A stretch of 64,000 nt of DNA from Rathayibacter oskolensis. GTDB taxonomy: Bacteria; Actinomycetota; Actinomycetes; Actinomycetales; Microbacteriaceae. The stretch is from contig NZ_FXBM01000001.1 in the NCBI RefSeq assembly GCF_900177245.1, positions 1,054,001-1,118,000 on the forward strand. The letters are read 5' to 3'. Below, piece after piece: positions 39,821-48,103 of the stretch. The position numbers and the translations under genes were made by a program. Every line of letters begins with the position of its first letter. The stretch's first letter is position 1. The notes beneath the pieces were generated by a model. That model was not told where the DNA came from and made no database searches. It saw only the letters and a list, made by a program, of their open reading frames with translations.

Positions 39821-39861
39821 CCCGTCGCCTCCGACGCCCGGCCCGGTCTGCGCGGCTGCAC

Positions 39862-40740
39862 TCAGGAGTGGGGGAGGAGGTAGCCGACAGCCGGGTCGCC
39901 GACCGCGAGTCCGTCGGCGAGGAGGCCGGCGAGCGCGCGACGACGCTGCTCGGCATCGGGCCAGAGCGAGTCGATCTCGGCCTCGGTCACCGGCGTGTGG
40001 GCGGCGCGCAGCTCGGCGAGGATGAGGCCCCGCACCTGGCGATCGGAGCCCTCGAACCTCTTCTGGCGTGCCTTCACGGGGCCGTCGTGAGCGGGATACC
40101 CCTCGGCCCGCCAGCGGCACGCCTCGCGGATCGGGCAGTCGTCGCAGCGCGGCGCCCGCGCCGTGCAGACGATCGCTCCGAGCTCCATCATCCCGGCGTT
40201 GAACGCGGCGGCGTCCTCGAGACCCACGGGGAGGAGCGCCTCCATGGCGGCCAGGTCGACCGCTGACCGGGGCGGGCCGGGTTCTGCGGCTCCCGCCACG
40301 GCTCGGGCGATGACCCGGCGCACGTTGGTGTCGACGACCGGGTGCCGGTGGCCGTAGGCGAAGACGGCGATCGCCCGAGCCGTGTAGTCGCCGATCCCGG
40401 GCAGGGCGAGGAGGACGTCGACGTCCTCCGGGACCACGTTGCCGTGCTCCTGGGCGATCGCCAGAGCGCAGGCGTGCAGGCGGAGCGCGCGTCGCGGGTA
40501 CCCGAGGGACTGCCAGGCCCTGACCGCCTCTCCGGGCGGGACGGCCGCGAGATCGGCGGGGGTGGGCCAGCGCCGGAGCCACTCCTCGAGGCGGGGGACG
40601 ACCCGTACGACCGGGGTCTGCTGCAGCATGAACTCGCTCACGAGCGTTCCCCAGGCCGGGAAGCCCTCGCGACGCCACGGGAGGTCGCGCGCGCTCGCGC
40701 GGAACCAGGAGACGATCTCGGGGGAGAAGGGTGCGGGCAT
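39862..40740 (-). CDS. mutY: A/G-specific adenine glycosylase
   Basis: MutY removes adenine mispaired with 8-oxoguanine. The 292-residue protein has the helix-hairpin-helix LPGIGDYTARAI followed by the catalytic-site region VDTNVRRV. The [4Fe-4S] ligands follow the C-x6-C-x2-C-x5-C spacing (CTARAPRCDDCPIREAC). The C-terminal MutT-like domain of enteric MutY is missing, which shortens it by about 60 residues and could reduce recognition of 8-oxoG. TAGGGT lies seven bases before the ATG. Confidence 0.93.
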   Translation of the reverse strand: MPAPFSPEIVSWFRASARDLPWRREGFPAWGTLVSEFMLQQTPVVRVVPRLEEWLRRWPTPADLAAVPPGEAVRAWQSLGYPRRALRLHACALAIAQEHGNVVPEDVDVLLALPGIGDYTARAIAVFAYGHRHPVVDTNVRRVIARAVAGAAEPGPPRSAVDLAAMEALLPVGLEDAAAFNAGMMELGAIVCTARAPRCDDCPIREACRWRAEGYPAHDGPVKARQKRFEGSDRQVRGLILAELRAAHTPVTEAEIDSLWPDAEQRRRALAGLLADGLAVGDPAVGYLLPHS

Positions 40741-40746
40741 CGGCTC

Positions 40747-40752
40747 ACCCTA
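40747..40752 (-). promoter_or_regulatory. -10 element of mutY (leaderless)
   Basis: TAGGGT on the minus strand. The whole mutY/uridine-kinase-like spacer is 36 bases, so this promoter and the one at 40765-40770 point away from each other with overlapping -35 zones. Confidence 0.5.
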
Positions 40753-40764
40753 AGGGGTGCCGCG

Positions 40765-40770
40765 TATCGT
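40765..40770 (+). promoter_or_regulatory. -10 element of the uridine-kinase-like gene (leaderless)
   Basis: TATCGT, seven bases before ATG 40777. Confidence 0.5.
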
Positions 40771-40776
40771 GAGGGG

Positions 40777-41376
40777 ATGACCAAGTGGGCTCCGCAGAAG
40801 GCCGATGTGCTCGACGCTCTCGCGGCGGAGGTGCTGCACAACTACGCGCGCGGGCGCGTCGCGGTCGGCATCGACGCGGACGACCCCGAGGTGAGCGCGG
40901 CGTTCTCCGCCGATCTCGCGGACGCCCTCCGCAGGGCCGGTCACGATGCGTTCACCGCGCACCTGGTCGACTTCCAGCGGTCTCGGGCCGACCGAGAGGA
41001 CGCGGCGCTCCCGGAGGCGCAGCGCGCCTACCTCGGCCGCTACGACTACGAGCTGCTGCGGCGCGTGCTGCTCGATCCCTTCAAGCTCGGCGGGAGCACC
41101 GGCTTCGTGCTCGCGGGCTTCGACGCCGTGCGGGACGAGGCGCGGCAGCCCAAGTGGCGCACCGCCGGCCGGGACGCCGTGCTGCTGGTGGACGGGGAGT
41201 TCGCGCTGCGGCCCGAGCTCCGCGGCGCCTGGAACCTCAGCATCCGGCTCGACACCCAGGAGCCGCCGGTGGACGCGGCCTACCGCGCGAGCACCGACCC
41301 GCGCCGTCTGGCGCCCGTGCTGGTCGACATCCGCGACCCCGAGCATCCGCGGCGCATCTTCGCCGACTCCTGCTGA
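40777..41376 (+). CDS. Uridine kinase-like protein without P-loop
   Basis: A 199-residue protein with the overall pattern of actinobacterial uridine kinase/phosphoribulokinase-like proteins, notably the FVLAGFDAVRDEARQPKW and RDAVLLVDGEFALRPELRGAWNLSIRL stretches. The expected Walker A motif after GRVAVGID is replaced by ADDPEVSAAF, with no GxxxxGK(S/T), so ATP binding by the usual route is unlikely. It may be a pseudoenzyme; function unknown. It is divergent from mutY. Confidence 0.7.
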   Translation: MTKWAPQKADVLDALAAEVLHNYARGRVAVGIDADDPEVSAAFSADLADALRRAGHDAFTAHLVDFQRSRADREDAALPEAQRAYLGRYDYELLRRVLLDPFKLGGSTGFVLAGFDAVRDEARQPKWRTAGRDAVLLVDGEFALRPELRGAWNLSIRLDTQEPPVDAAYRASTDPRRLAPVLVDIRDPEHPRRIFADSC

Positions 41377-41403
41377 CGCGGCACCTCCGTCGATCCGCCC
41401 CGA

Positions 41404-42402
41404 TCAGAGGGAGGAGGCGCGCCGGACGACGTCGGCCGGCGCGAGGAAGGCGCCCGTGCGCTCGACCTCGTGGACGAGGTCGACGAGCAGCTGGTTGACC
41501 GGCGCCTCACGTCCGAGACGGCTCGCCGTGCGCACCACCGCTCCGGCGAGATGATCGATCTCGGTCGGGACGCCGCGGCGCACGCTCTGCAGCGTGGAGC
41601 CCGGGTTGGGGACGGACCCCATGCCCGAGGCCATCCGCCGCGGCAGCAGCTCGACCACCGTGAGCGGCGCCGCCGCGAGCGCCCGCACCCGGGCGTCGGT
41701 CAGACCCTGGAGCGCGCCGAAGCTCACGCCGGACGCGATCCCGGTGCGCGCCGCCTCCTTCATCGCCCGCGCGAGCAGACGGCGCAGGCCCGGATCGGCG
41801 ATCGTCTCCTGCACCGAGAGGCCCGTGATCGCGGGGAGGGCGTTGACCTCGTTGATGAGGAGCTTGGTCCACTGCGCACCCAGGAAGTCGTCCGTGGTCG
41901 CTGTCGGAACGGCCTCCCCGAGCACGGAGGCCGCGCGACGGACGTCGTCGTCGGCGGGTCGACCGGGCACTCCGAGGGTCGTGGTGGCCGGCGCGGTGAC
42001 GCTCACCCGCCCCGGCTCGAGGTGGCTGGCGGCGAACAGGGCGAGCGCCCCGACGAGGCGGGCGTCGCGGACCTGTCGCTGCGCCGCCTGGAGGCCGTCC
42101 AACCCGTTCTGCACGACGACCACGAGGGTCCCGTCGACGGTGCGGCGGTTGGCGCGGAGGGCGTCCTCCGCATCCTGGGCCTTGGTGCAGACGAAGGCGA
42201 TCTCGGGGACCAGGTCGAGGGTCTCGCCGCTGCGCACCCAGGCGGTGTGCCGGCCCCAGGCGCCGTCGAGGCGGATGCCGGAGCGGCGGACGGCGGTGCG
42301 GTTGGCACCCCGGGCCGTGACCTCGACGTCGTGTCCGGCGCGATCCAGGAGCGCGGCGATCGTGCCCCCGACGGCGCCCGCTCCGAGTACTGCGATCCTC
42401 AT
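41404..42402 (-). CDS. panE: 2-dehydropantoate 2-reductase family protein
   Basis: An NADPH-dependent reductase of the ketopantoate reductase (ApbA/PanE) family, 332 residues. The Rossmann motif GAGAVGGTIA is at residues 7-16, VQNGLDGLQAA and the catalytic-lysine region WTKLLINEVNALPAI follow. The pathway role would be pantothenate synthesis, but members of this family with other substrates exist and no other pan gene is near. TAGGCT lies seven bases before the ATG. Confidence 0.85.
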   Translation of the reverse strand: MRIAVLGAGAVGGTIAALLDRAGHDVEVTARGANRTAVRRSGIRLDGAWGRHTAWVRSGETLDLVPEIAFVCTKAQDAEDALRANRRTVDGTLVVVVQNGLDGLQAAQRQVRDARLVGALALFAASHLEPGRVSVTAPATTTLGVPGRPADDDVRRAASVLGEAVPTATTDDFLGAQWTKLLINEVNALPAITGLSVQETIADPGLRRLLARAMKEAARTGIASGVSFGALQGLTDARVRALAAAPLTVVELLPRRMASGMGSVPNPGSTLQSVRRGVPTEIDHLAGAVVRTASRLGREAPVNQLLVDLVHEVERTGAFLAPADVVRRASSL

Positions 42403-42408
42403 CCGGCA

Positions 42409-42414
42409 AGCCTA
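42409..42414 (-). promoter_or_regulatory. -10 element of panE (leaderless)
   Basis: TAGGCT on the minus strand with the ATG seven bases downstream. Confidence 0.5.
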
Positions 42415-42466
42415 GGGCGACCCGATCCGCGGGTCGCGCGCGGAGCCGACTCCCGAACGGCGCGTG

Positions 42467-42472
42467 TATCCT
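42467..42472 (+). promoter_or_regulatory. -10 element of truB (leaderless)
   Basis: TATCCT, eight bases before the GTG start of truB. Confidence 0.5.
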
Positions 42473-42479
42473 CGCACCC

Positions 42480-43421
42480 GTGCTCGAGACCCCCGGTGAC
42501 CCAGCGACGGCGCCGAACGGGATCCTCCTCCTCGACAAGCCCGGCGGGATCACCAGCCACGACCTCGTCGCGCGGACGCGTCGCCGTGCCGGCACTCGCA
42601 AGGTCGGCCACGCCGGCACTCTCGACCCGATGGCGACGGGTCTGATGATCCTCGGCCTCGGCCCGTCGACACGGCTGCTCACCTACCTCGTCGGTCTCGA
42701 CAAGGTCTACGAGGCGACGATCCGCCTGGGCGCCGCCACCACCACGGACGACCGCGAGGGCGAGCTGCTCGAGAGGTCGGAGCCGGGTCGCGTCGCGTCG
42801 ATCACTCCGGAGTCGGTCGACGAGGTCGTCGCCGCGCTCACGGGCGCGATCGAGCAGGTGCCGAGCTCGGTCAGCGCGATCAAGGTCGACGGCCGCCGCG
42901 CCTACGCTCGTGTGCGCGACGGCGAGGAGGTCGTCCTGGCGGCCCGGAGCGTGACGGTCTCGGCCTTCGACGTCCTCGCCCGCCGCGATGTCGACGGGTT
43001 CCTCGATCTCGAGGCGCGCATCGCGTGCTCCTCCGGCACCTACATCCGCGCGCTCGCCCGCGATCTCGGCGCGGCGCTCGGTGTCGGCGGGCACCTCACA
43101 GCGCTGCGGCGCACCGCGGTGGGCCCGTTCTCCGTCGATGCGGCGGGGGACATCGACGAGGTGGACGTCGCCTCCGCCATGCTCACCCCGACCGCGGTGG
43201 CGGGGGAGCTGTTCCCGCTGCTGCACCTCGACGCCCAGGCGTCCGTCGATCTCGCCAACGGCAAGCGCATCGCGGCTCCGGAGGCGGCGCTGGCCGCGAA
43301 GGGACTGCTCGCGGCCGTCGACCCGGCCGGGCGGCTCATCGGCCTCGCCGAGCGCCGGGGCCGGCTGCTCACGAGCGTCGTGAACTTCCCCACCGAGCAC
43401 CTGCGGGCGGTTGCGCCGTGA
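42480..43421 (+). CDS. truB: tRNA pseudouridine(55) synthase
   Basis: TruB makes pseudouridine 55 in the T-loop of tRNAs. The 313-residue protein shows LLDKPGGITSHDLV, the catalytic aspartate in GHAGTLDPMATGLM, YEATIRLG, and IACSSGTYIRALARDLG. The C-terminal part (about 235-310) is PUA-like. The stop overlaps the next gene by four bases (GTGA), so truB and the membrane-protein gene are coupled. Confidence 0.96.
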   Translation: MLETPGDPATAPNGILLLDKPGGITSHDLVARTRRRAGTRKVGHAGTLDPMATGLMILGLGPSTRLLTYLVGLDKVYEATIRLGAATTTDDREGELLERSEPGRVASITPESVDEVVAALTGAIEQVPSSVSAIKVDGRRAYARVRDGEEVVLAARSVTVSAFDVLARRDVDGFLDLEARIACSSGTYIRALARDLGAALGVGGHLTALRRTAVGPFSVDAAGDIDEVDVASAMLTPTAVAGELFPLLHLDAQASVDLANGKRIAAPEAALAAKGLLAAVDPAGRLIGLAERRGRLLTSVVNFPTEHLRAVAP

Positions 43422-43786
43422 TCGAGTGGTTCACGACGCTGCAGGTCGGCGTCGCCGTCGTCGCGGGACTGCTGTGCCTCGTGCTCGGGCTCCTCGGTCG
43501 GCGCCCCTCCGACGTCTCGGTCGGGGCGACCGCGATCGTCGAGCTCCTGCTCATCGTCCAGCTCGCGGTGGCGATCGTCTCTCCGCTGGTCGGCAACTCG
43601 CCGTCGGGGAGCCTGCCGGAGTACTACGTCTACCTGATCTCGGCGCTGATCCTCCCGGTCGTCGCGGGCTTCTGGGCGCTGATCGAGCGCAGCCGGTGGA
43701 GCACGGTCATCCTGGGCGTCGTCTGCCTCTCGATCGCGGTGATGGTCTACCGGATGCACCAGATCTGGTTCTTCCAGGTCGCCTGA
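43418..43786 (+). CDS. Conserved hypothetical membrane protein
   Basis: A 122-residue protein with four predicted transmembrane helices (around residues 6-23, 36-55, 65-85 and 92-110) and short loops, which I recognise only as a conserved actinobacterial membrane protein next to truB/ribF. No catalytic residues stand out. Its GTG overlaps the truB stop, so its translation is coupled to truB. Confidence 0.75.
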   Translation: MIEWFTTLQVGVAVVAGLLCLVLGLLGRRPSDVSVGATAIVELLLIVQLAVAIVSPLVGNSPSGSLPEYYVYLISALILPVVAGFWALIERSRWSTVILGVVCLSIAVMVYRMHQIWFFQVA

Positions 43787-43824
43787 GCCCAGCGGCCGCC
43801 GCCCGGCGGCTCGTGCCGAGCGCC

Positions 43825-43830
43825 TACCAT
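43825..43830 (+). promoter_or_regulatory. -10 element of the membrane protein-ribF pair
   Basis: TACCAT, 11 bases before the ATG; the leader would be about four bases. Confidence 0.4.
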
Positions 43831-43840
43831 TGACCCTGCG

Positions 43841-44344
43841 ATGTCGAATCAAGCCAGCGATGCGCCCCGACGGGCGACCACCCCGCGAAGCACCAGGACC
43901 CAGCCCGTCCGCTCGAGACGAGCGAGGGGGATCGGCAGCCTGCTCGTGGTGGTCTACGGGATCCTCGCGCTCGCGGCCACCGGGCGCTCCGTCTTCCAGA
44001 TCATCGACCGCTTCGAGGAGGCGCCCCTCGCGTTCTCGCTCTCGGCGCTGTCGGCCGTCGTGTACATCGTCGCGACCGTCGCGCTCGTCGCGCCCGGCCG
44101 CCTCTGGCAGCGCGTCGCCTGGGTCACGATCACCTTCGAGCTGATCGGCGTGCTGGTCGTCGGTGCGATCAGCGTGCTCGCCCCGCAGCTGCTCGGCCTC
44201 ACGAGCGTCGACCCCTTCGGCCGCCAGTCCACGGTCTGGTCGGCGTTCGGCGCGGGCTACCTCCTCATCCCGCTCGTCCTGCCGGTTCTGGGGCTGTGGT
44301 GGCTCCGGGTGCAGAGCCGCCGCGACGCCGCCGGACCCGCGTGA
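43841..44344 (+). CDS. Conserved hypothetical membrane protein before ribF
   Basis: A 167-residue protein. A basic, Thr/Arg-rich N-terminal tail of about 30 residues is followed by four transmembrane helices (about 31-50, 65-85, 93-115 and 135-155). It resembles small membrane proteins often encoded just upstream of ribF in Microbacteriaceae; the function is unknown. TACCAT lies 11 bases before the ATG, which has no ribosome site. Its stop overlaps the ribF start. Confidence 0.75.
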   Translation: MSNQASDAPRRATTPRSTRTQPVRSRRARGIGSLLVVVYGILALAATGRSVFQIIDRFEEAPLAFSLSALSAVVYIVATVALVAPGRLWQRVAWVTITFELIGVLVVGAISVLAPQLLGLTSVDPFGRQSTVWSAFGAGYLLIPLVLPVLGLWWLRVQSRRDAAGPA

Positions 44345-45276
44345 TGCGCGTCGAGACCAGTCCGCAGGACCTTGCAGGGATCGGCCCCTCCGCGGTGACG
44401 ATCGGCAAGTTCGACGGCGTGCACTCCGGCCACCGTGCCGTCATCGGGACCCTGCACGAGCGTGCGCGGGAGCGGGGGCTCGCCGCCGTCGTCGTCACCT
44501 TCGACCGCAATCCGCTGAGCGTCATCGCACCCGAGAAGTGCCCTCCCGCGCTCGTCGGCAACGAGCAGAAGCTCGAGCTCCTCGCCGGCACCGGGGTCGA
44601 CGCGACCCTGATGCTGACCTTCGACGAGGCGTTCCGCTCGCTGACCCCCGAGGAGTTCGTGCAGCAGGTGCTCGTGGACGCCCTCGAGGCGCGCATCGTG
44701 CTCGTCGGCTCCGACTTCCGGTTCGGCGCGCGCGGGGCCGGAGACGTCGGGATGCTCCGCTCCCTCGGAGAGACGCACGGCTTCGACGTCGAGCTGATCG
44801 ACGACGTCCGGCCCGAGCACGGGCGCCGCGTCTCCTCGACCTGGATCCGCGAGCTGCTCGCGGAGGGCGACGTCGAGCACGCGACCTGGCTGCTCGGTCA
44901 CGAGCCCGTCGTGCGCGGAGTCGTGGTGCACGGAGCGAAGCGGGGCCGCGAGCTCGGCTTCCCGACCGCCAACCTGTCCCCGGAGTCGCAGGGGCTGATC
45001 CCCGCCGACGGCGTCTACGCGGGGCGGCTCACCGTCGAGGGGCGCACCTACCCCGCCGCGGTCTCGGTCGGGAGCAACCCGACGTTCGTGGGCGTGCCTC
45101 CGAAGCAGGTCGAGGCCTTCGTCCTCGACGAGACCCTCGACCTCTACGATCGCGTGGTCGATGTGGCCTTCGTCTCGCGCATCCGCGGACAGGTCGCCTA
45201 CGAGGGCGTCGAGCCGCTGATCCGGCAGATGAACCACGACGTCGGTCGCATCCGGACGGTGCTCGGCCTCTCCTGA
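44344..45276 (+). CDS. ribF: Bifunctional riboflavin kinase/FAD synthetase
   Basis: RibF phosphorylates riboflavin to FMN and adenylates FMN to FAD. The 310-residue protein has the N-terminal nucleotidyltransferase domain (TIGKFDGVHSGHRAVI, SDFRFGARGAGD, GRRVSSTWIRELL) and the C-terminal kinase domain (KRGRELGFPTANL, GVYAGRLTVEG, SVGSNPTF). The ATG overlaps the preceding stop by one base. An in-frame extension to 44296 is unconserved. Confidence 0.96.
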   Translation: MRVETSPQDLAGIGPSAVTIGKFDGVHSGHRAVIGTLHERARERGLAAVVVTFDRNPLSVIAPEKCPPALVGNEQKLELLAGTGVDATLMLTFDEAFRSLTPEEFVQQVLVDALEARIVLVGSDFRFGARGAGDVGMLRSLGETHGFDVELIDDVRPEHGRRVSSTWIRELLAEGDVEHATWLLGHEPVVRGVVVHGAKRGRELGFPTANLSPESQGLIPADGVYAGRLTVEGRTYPAAVSVGSNPTFVGVPPKQVEAFVLDETLDLYDRVVDVAFVSRIRGQVAYEGVEPLIRQMNHDVGRIRTVLGLS

Positions 45277-45361
45277 GCCCCCGGCCGGGCCGTTCCGGTG
45301 CCGCGGGCATAGCAGCGGGCGGGGCCGCGCACCAGCAGGGGAGGCGCGCCCCCGCTCGGCG

Positions 45362-45367
45362 TAGCGT
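45362..45367 (+). promoter_or_regulatory. -10 element of the epimerase/DUF2867 gene (leaderless)
   Basis: TAGCGT, eight bases before ATG 45375. Confidence 0.45.
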
Positions 45368-45374
45368 GGCCGGC

Positions 45375-46922
45375 ATGAGCGAATCGTCACCGGCACCGTC
45401 GCGCCCCCTCGCCCTCGTCACCGGAGCGACGGGCTACATCGGCGGTCGCCTCACCCCCAGGCTCCTCGAGGCCGGATTCCGCGTGCGCGTGCTGGTGCGC
45501 GACCCCCGCAGGCTCGCCGAGGTCCCCTGGGCCGACCAGGTCGAGGTGGCGCAGGGCGACCTCGCCGACCCGGAGTCGCTCGCGGCGGCCTTCGAGGGCG
45601 TCGGAGTCCTCTACTACCTCGTGCACTCGATGGGCTCCGGCGCCGACCACGCCCGCTTCGAGGAGATCGAGAGCCGCGCCGCGACGAACGTCGCCGAGGC
45701 CGCACTGGCCGCCGGGATCGAGCGGATCGTCTACCTCGGCGGCCTGCACCCCGACGGCGAGGAGCTGTCGAAGCACCTGCGCTCGCGCGCCGAAGTCGGC
45801 CGCATCCTGATGGAGTCGGGAGTGCCGACCATCGCGCTGCAGGCCGGAGTGATCATCGGCTCGGGCTCGACGTCGTTCGAGATGGTGCGCCACCTGACCG
45901 ACATCCTCCCCTACATGCCCGCGCCGCAGTGGGTGCGCAACTTCATCCAGCCGATCGCGGTGCGCGACGTGATGCACTACCTCATCGGCGCCGCCTCCCT
46001 CGAGGACCGCTCGATCAACCGCACCTTCGACATCGGCGGACCCGATGTGCTGCGCTACGGCCAGATGATGAACGGCTACGCGGTCGAGGCCGGTCTCCCG
46101 CAGCGGCCCATCGCGTCGCTCCCCGTGTTCACTCCGTGGCTCGCCTCGCAGTGGGTCAATCTCGTGACTCCGATCCCGCGCTCTCTCGCCGTGCCGATCA
46201 TCGCCTCCCTGCAGTACGACTGCATCGTGCGCGAGCAGGACATCCGGGAGCTGATCCCCGACCCCGAGGGCGGGCTCACCGGGTACCGGCGATCGGTGCG
46301 GCTGGCGCTGGGCAAGATGCAGTCCGGCGAGATCGAGACGAGCTGGCAGAACTCCGAGGTCGTCGGTGCCCCGAGCGATCCGCTGCCCAGCGATCCCGAG
46401 TGGGCGGGCCACACGGTCTACGTCGACCGCAAGGTCCGTCGGACGGACGCCGACGCGGCCAGGCTCTGGCGGGTCATCGAGGGCATCGGAGGGACCAACG
46501 GCTGGTACTCCTTCCCGCTCGCCTGGGCGATCAGGGGATGGATGGACAAGCTCGTCGGGGGAGTGGGACTGCAGCGCGGCCGGCGCGACTCCGAGCGCCT
46601 GCACGCCGGCGACGCGCTCGACTTCTGGCGGGTCGAGGCGATCGAGCGGCCCACACTGCTGCGCCTGCGCGCCGAGATGAAGGTCCCGGGAGGGGCGTGG
46701 CTCGAGATGCGCGCGGAGCCCGCAGACGGCGGCGGCTCGGTCTACACCCAGCGCGCCGTCTTCTTCCCGCAGGGGCTCGCCGGACGGCTGTACTGGTTCG
46801 CCGTCCTGCCCTTCCACGGAGTCATCTTCAACGGGATGGCGAACCGGATCACGGCGACCGCGGCGGGGCTCCGCGACTCGGCCGATGAGGGGTCCCCTGG
46901 CGGGCGCGGAGAGCAGAGGTGA
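45375..46922 (+). CDS. NAD(P)-binding SDR protein with C-terminal DUF2867 domain
   Basis: A 515-residue two-domain protein. The N-terminal half is an atypical short-chain dehydrogenase/NmrA-like Rossmann domain (VTGATGYIGGRL at 15-26, YLVHSMGSG, IVYLGG). The C-terminal part (about 340-500) is a DUF2867/START-like domain (NGWYSFPLAW, RVEAIERPTLLRLRAEMKVPG, FFPQGLAGRLYWFAVLPFH). Such fusions are common in actinobacteria; the substrate is unknown, with quinone-, lipid- or RNA-like ligands all possible. Confidence 0.82.
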   Translation: MSESSPAPSRPLALVTGATGYIGGRLTPRLLEAGFRVRVLVRDPRRLAEVPWADQVEVAQGDLADPESLAAAFEGVGVLYYLVHSMGSGADHARFEEIESRAATNVAEAALAAGIERIVYLGGLHPDGEELSKHLRSRAEVGRILMESGVPTIALQAGVIIGSGSTSFEMVRHLTDILPYMPAPQWVRNFIQPIAVRDVMHYLIGAASLEDRSINRTFDIGGPDVLRYGQMMNGYAVEAGLPQRPIASLPVFTPWLASQWVNLVTPIPRSLAVPIIASLQYDCIVREQDIRELIPDPEGGLTGYRRSVRLALGKMQSGEIETSWQNSEVVGAPSDPLPSDPEWAGHTVYVDRKVRRTDADAARLWRVIEGIGGTNGWYSFPLAWAIRGWMDKLVGGVGLQRGRRDSERLHAGDALDFWRVEAIERPTLLRLRAEMKVPGGAWLEMRAEPADGGGSVYTQRAVFFPQGLAGRLYWFAVLPFHGVIFNGMANRITATAAGLRDSADEGSPGGRGEQR

Positions 46923-46978
46923 CAATGGGAGGGTCCGCGGGCGGCGACGCCGCCCCGGACGCAACCGAGAGGAGCACG

Positions 46979-47602
46979 ATGAGCGAACGGTCGGACACGG
47001 ACGCGGGGCGCGATCTCCAGCTGGGCAAGACCCTCTTCATCGGGGACAGCATCATCCAGGGGGGCGGCTGGGACGAGTGGCTCTCGGCCTCGACGGTGGT
47101 CGACGAGGGAGTCGGCGGGGCGACCACGGCCGACGTGGTGGCACGGCTCCCCGAGCTGATCGAGCAGGCGCCGGACACGATCGTGCTGCTGGTCGGCACG
47201 AACGACCTCGCCTGGCACCGCACCACCGAGCACATCGTCCGCAACATCGAGACGGTCGTGGCGACCTTCCGGCGCGACCTCCCGGACGTGCGCATCCTCG
47301 TGATCTCCGTGCTGCCGCGCGGGCACGAGTTCGCGCCGCAGATCCGCGAGATCAACCGCCACCTCTGGCAGTTCGCCCCGACGGCGCACGCGGGCTACCT
47401 CGATCTCTGGCCCGTACTGGCGGGCGAGGACGGCGGGATCCTTCCGCAGTACTCCCCGGACGGGCTGCACCTCAACGAGGACGGCTACGCCGCATGGCGG
47501 GAGGCGCTCGGACCGGCGCTCGGCGCGGTCCTGCGCATGCCTCCCCGCACGCGCCCCATCACGCTGCCGTTCGACGAGTTCGCCCGCCCGAAGACGGCGT
47601 AG
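46979..47602 (+). CDS. SGNH/GDSL-type hydrolase
   Basis: A 207-residue esterase/acyl-hydrolase-like protein. The catalytic blocks are FIGDSIIQGGG (nucleophile Ser), GVGGATTADV (block II Gly), LVGTNDLAWH (block III Asn) and SPDGLHLNEDG (block V Asp and His). It lacks a signal peptide and is probably cytosolic. ATG 46979 was chosen because of GAGAGGAG just upstream; the frame opens earlier at 46919 but without conservation. The substrate is unknown. Confidence 0.87.
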   Translation: MSERSDTDAGRDLQLGKTLFIGDSIIQGGGWDEWLSASTVVDEGVGGATTADVVARLPELIEQAPDTIVLLVGTNDLAWHRTTEHIVRNIETVVATFRRDLPDVRILVISVLPRGHEFAPQIREINRHLWQFAPTAHAGYLDLWPVLAGEDGGILPQYSPDGLHLNEDGYAAWREALGPALGAVLRMPPRTRPITLPFDEFARPKTA

Positions 47603-47615
47603 GCGCCGGCTTCAG

Positions 47616-47635
47616 AGGGCGCTGAGCGCCCCTCC
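47616..47635 (+). terminator. Possible weak terminator after the SGNH gene
   Basis: GGGCGC and GCGCCC pair around TGA 15 bases after the stop, without a T-run. Confidence 0.35.
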
Positions 47636-47710
47636 ACACCCTCCCCACAGCACTCGCCAGCACTCTCGGACTGCGCCCGGACGGGGCGGAGGACGAGAGG
47701 CGGAGGCGCG

Positions 47711-48097
47711 ATGAGCGGCTACACGGTCGAGAACGACGAACGCGGGCGGGCGGCGGAGGCGACGGGATGGCCGCCGCCGAACCCCTCGACGGCATCGGCT
47801 CCCGCGGTCGAACCGCGGCGGCGCTGGTGGCGGCGACGGTCACGGGTGATCGCCCTCGCCGTGGTCGCGGGTCTGCTCCTGCTGGGTGGCGGCTACGGGA
47901 TCGGCTACGCGGTCGGCAACGCGGTCGGCTCCTCCTCCGCGGTGCGCTTCGATCCGTCGCAGCTGGGCGAGATGCCCGAGGGCGGCTTCCCGGGCGGGGG
48001 TCAGCCGGGGTTCGGAGGGCCCGGCGCGGGCGACTCGGGGACGGGCGGCACGGGCGACTCCGGCACGACGGACACGTCCGGAGCGACGACGAGCTGA
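47711..48097 (+). CDS. Small membrane-anchored glycine-rich protein
   Basis: A 128-residue protein I do not recognise. A polar N-terminal segment of about 35 residues is followed by a basic cluster (PRRRWWRRRSR), one transmembrane helix with a glycine-zipper-like pattern (VIALAVVAGLLLLGGGYGIGYAVG), and an outer tail rich in Gly, Ser, Thr and Pro (about 80-128). It is probably a single-pass protein with the tail outside. It converges on the macrodomain gene. AGGCGGAGGCGC precedes the ATG. Confidence 0.6.
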   Translation: MSGYTVENDERGRAAEATGWPPPNPSTASAPAVEPRRRWWRRRSRVIALAVVAGLLLLGGGYGIGYAVGNAVGSSSAVRFDPSQLGEMPEGGFPGGGQPGFGGPGAGDSGTGGTGDSGTTDTSGATTS

Positions 48098-48103
48098 CGG
48101 GGG

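Noticed and set aside
44163-46922. Frame of 919 codons that would fuse ribF-region sequence to the SDR protein
   Set aside because: Upstream of 45375 it is an out-of-frame shadow of ribF; the Rossmann protein has its own promoter and start.
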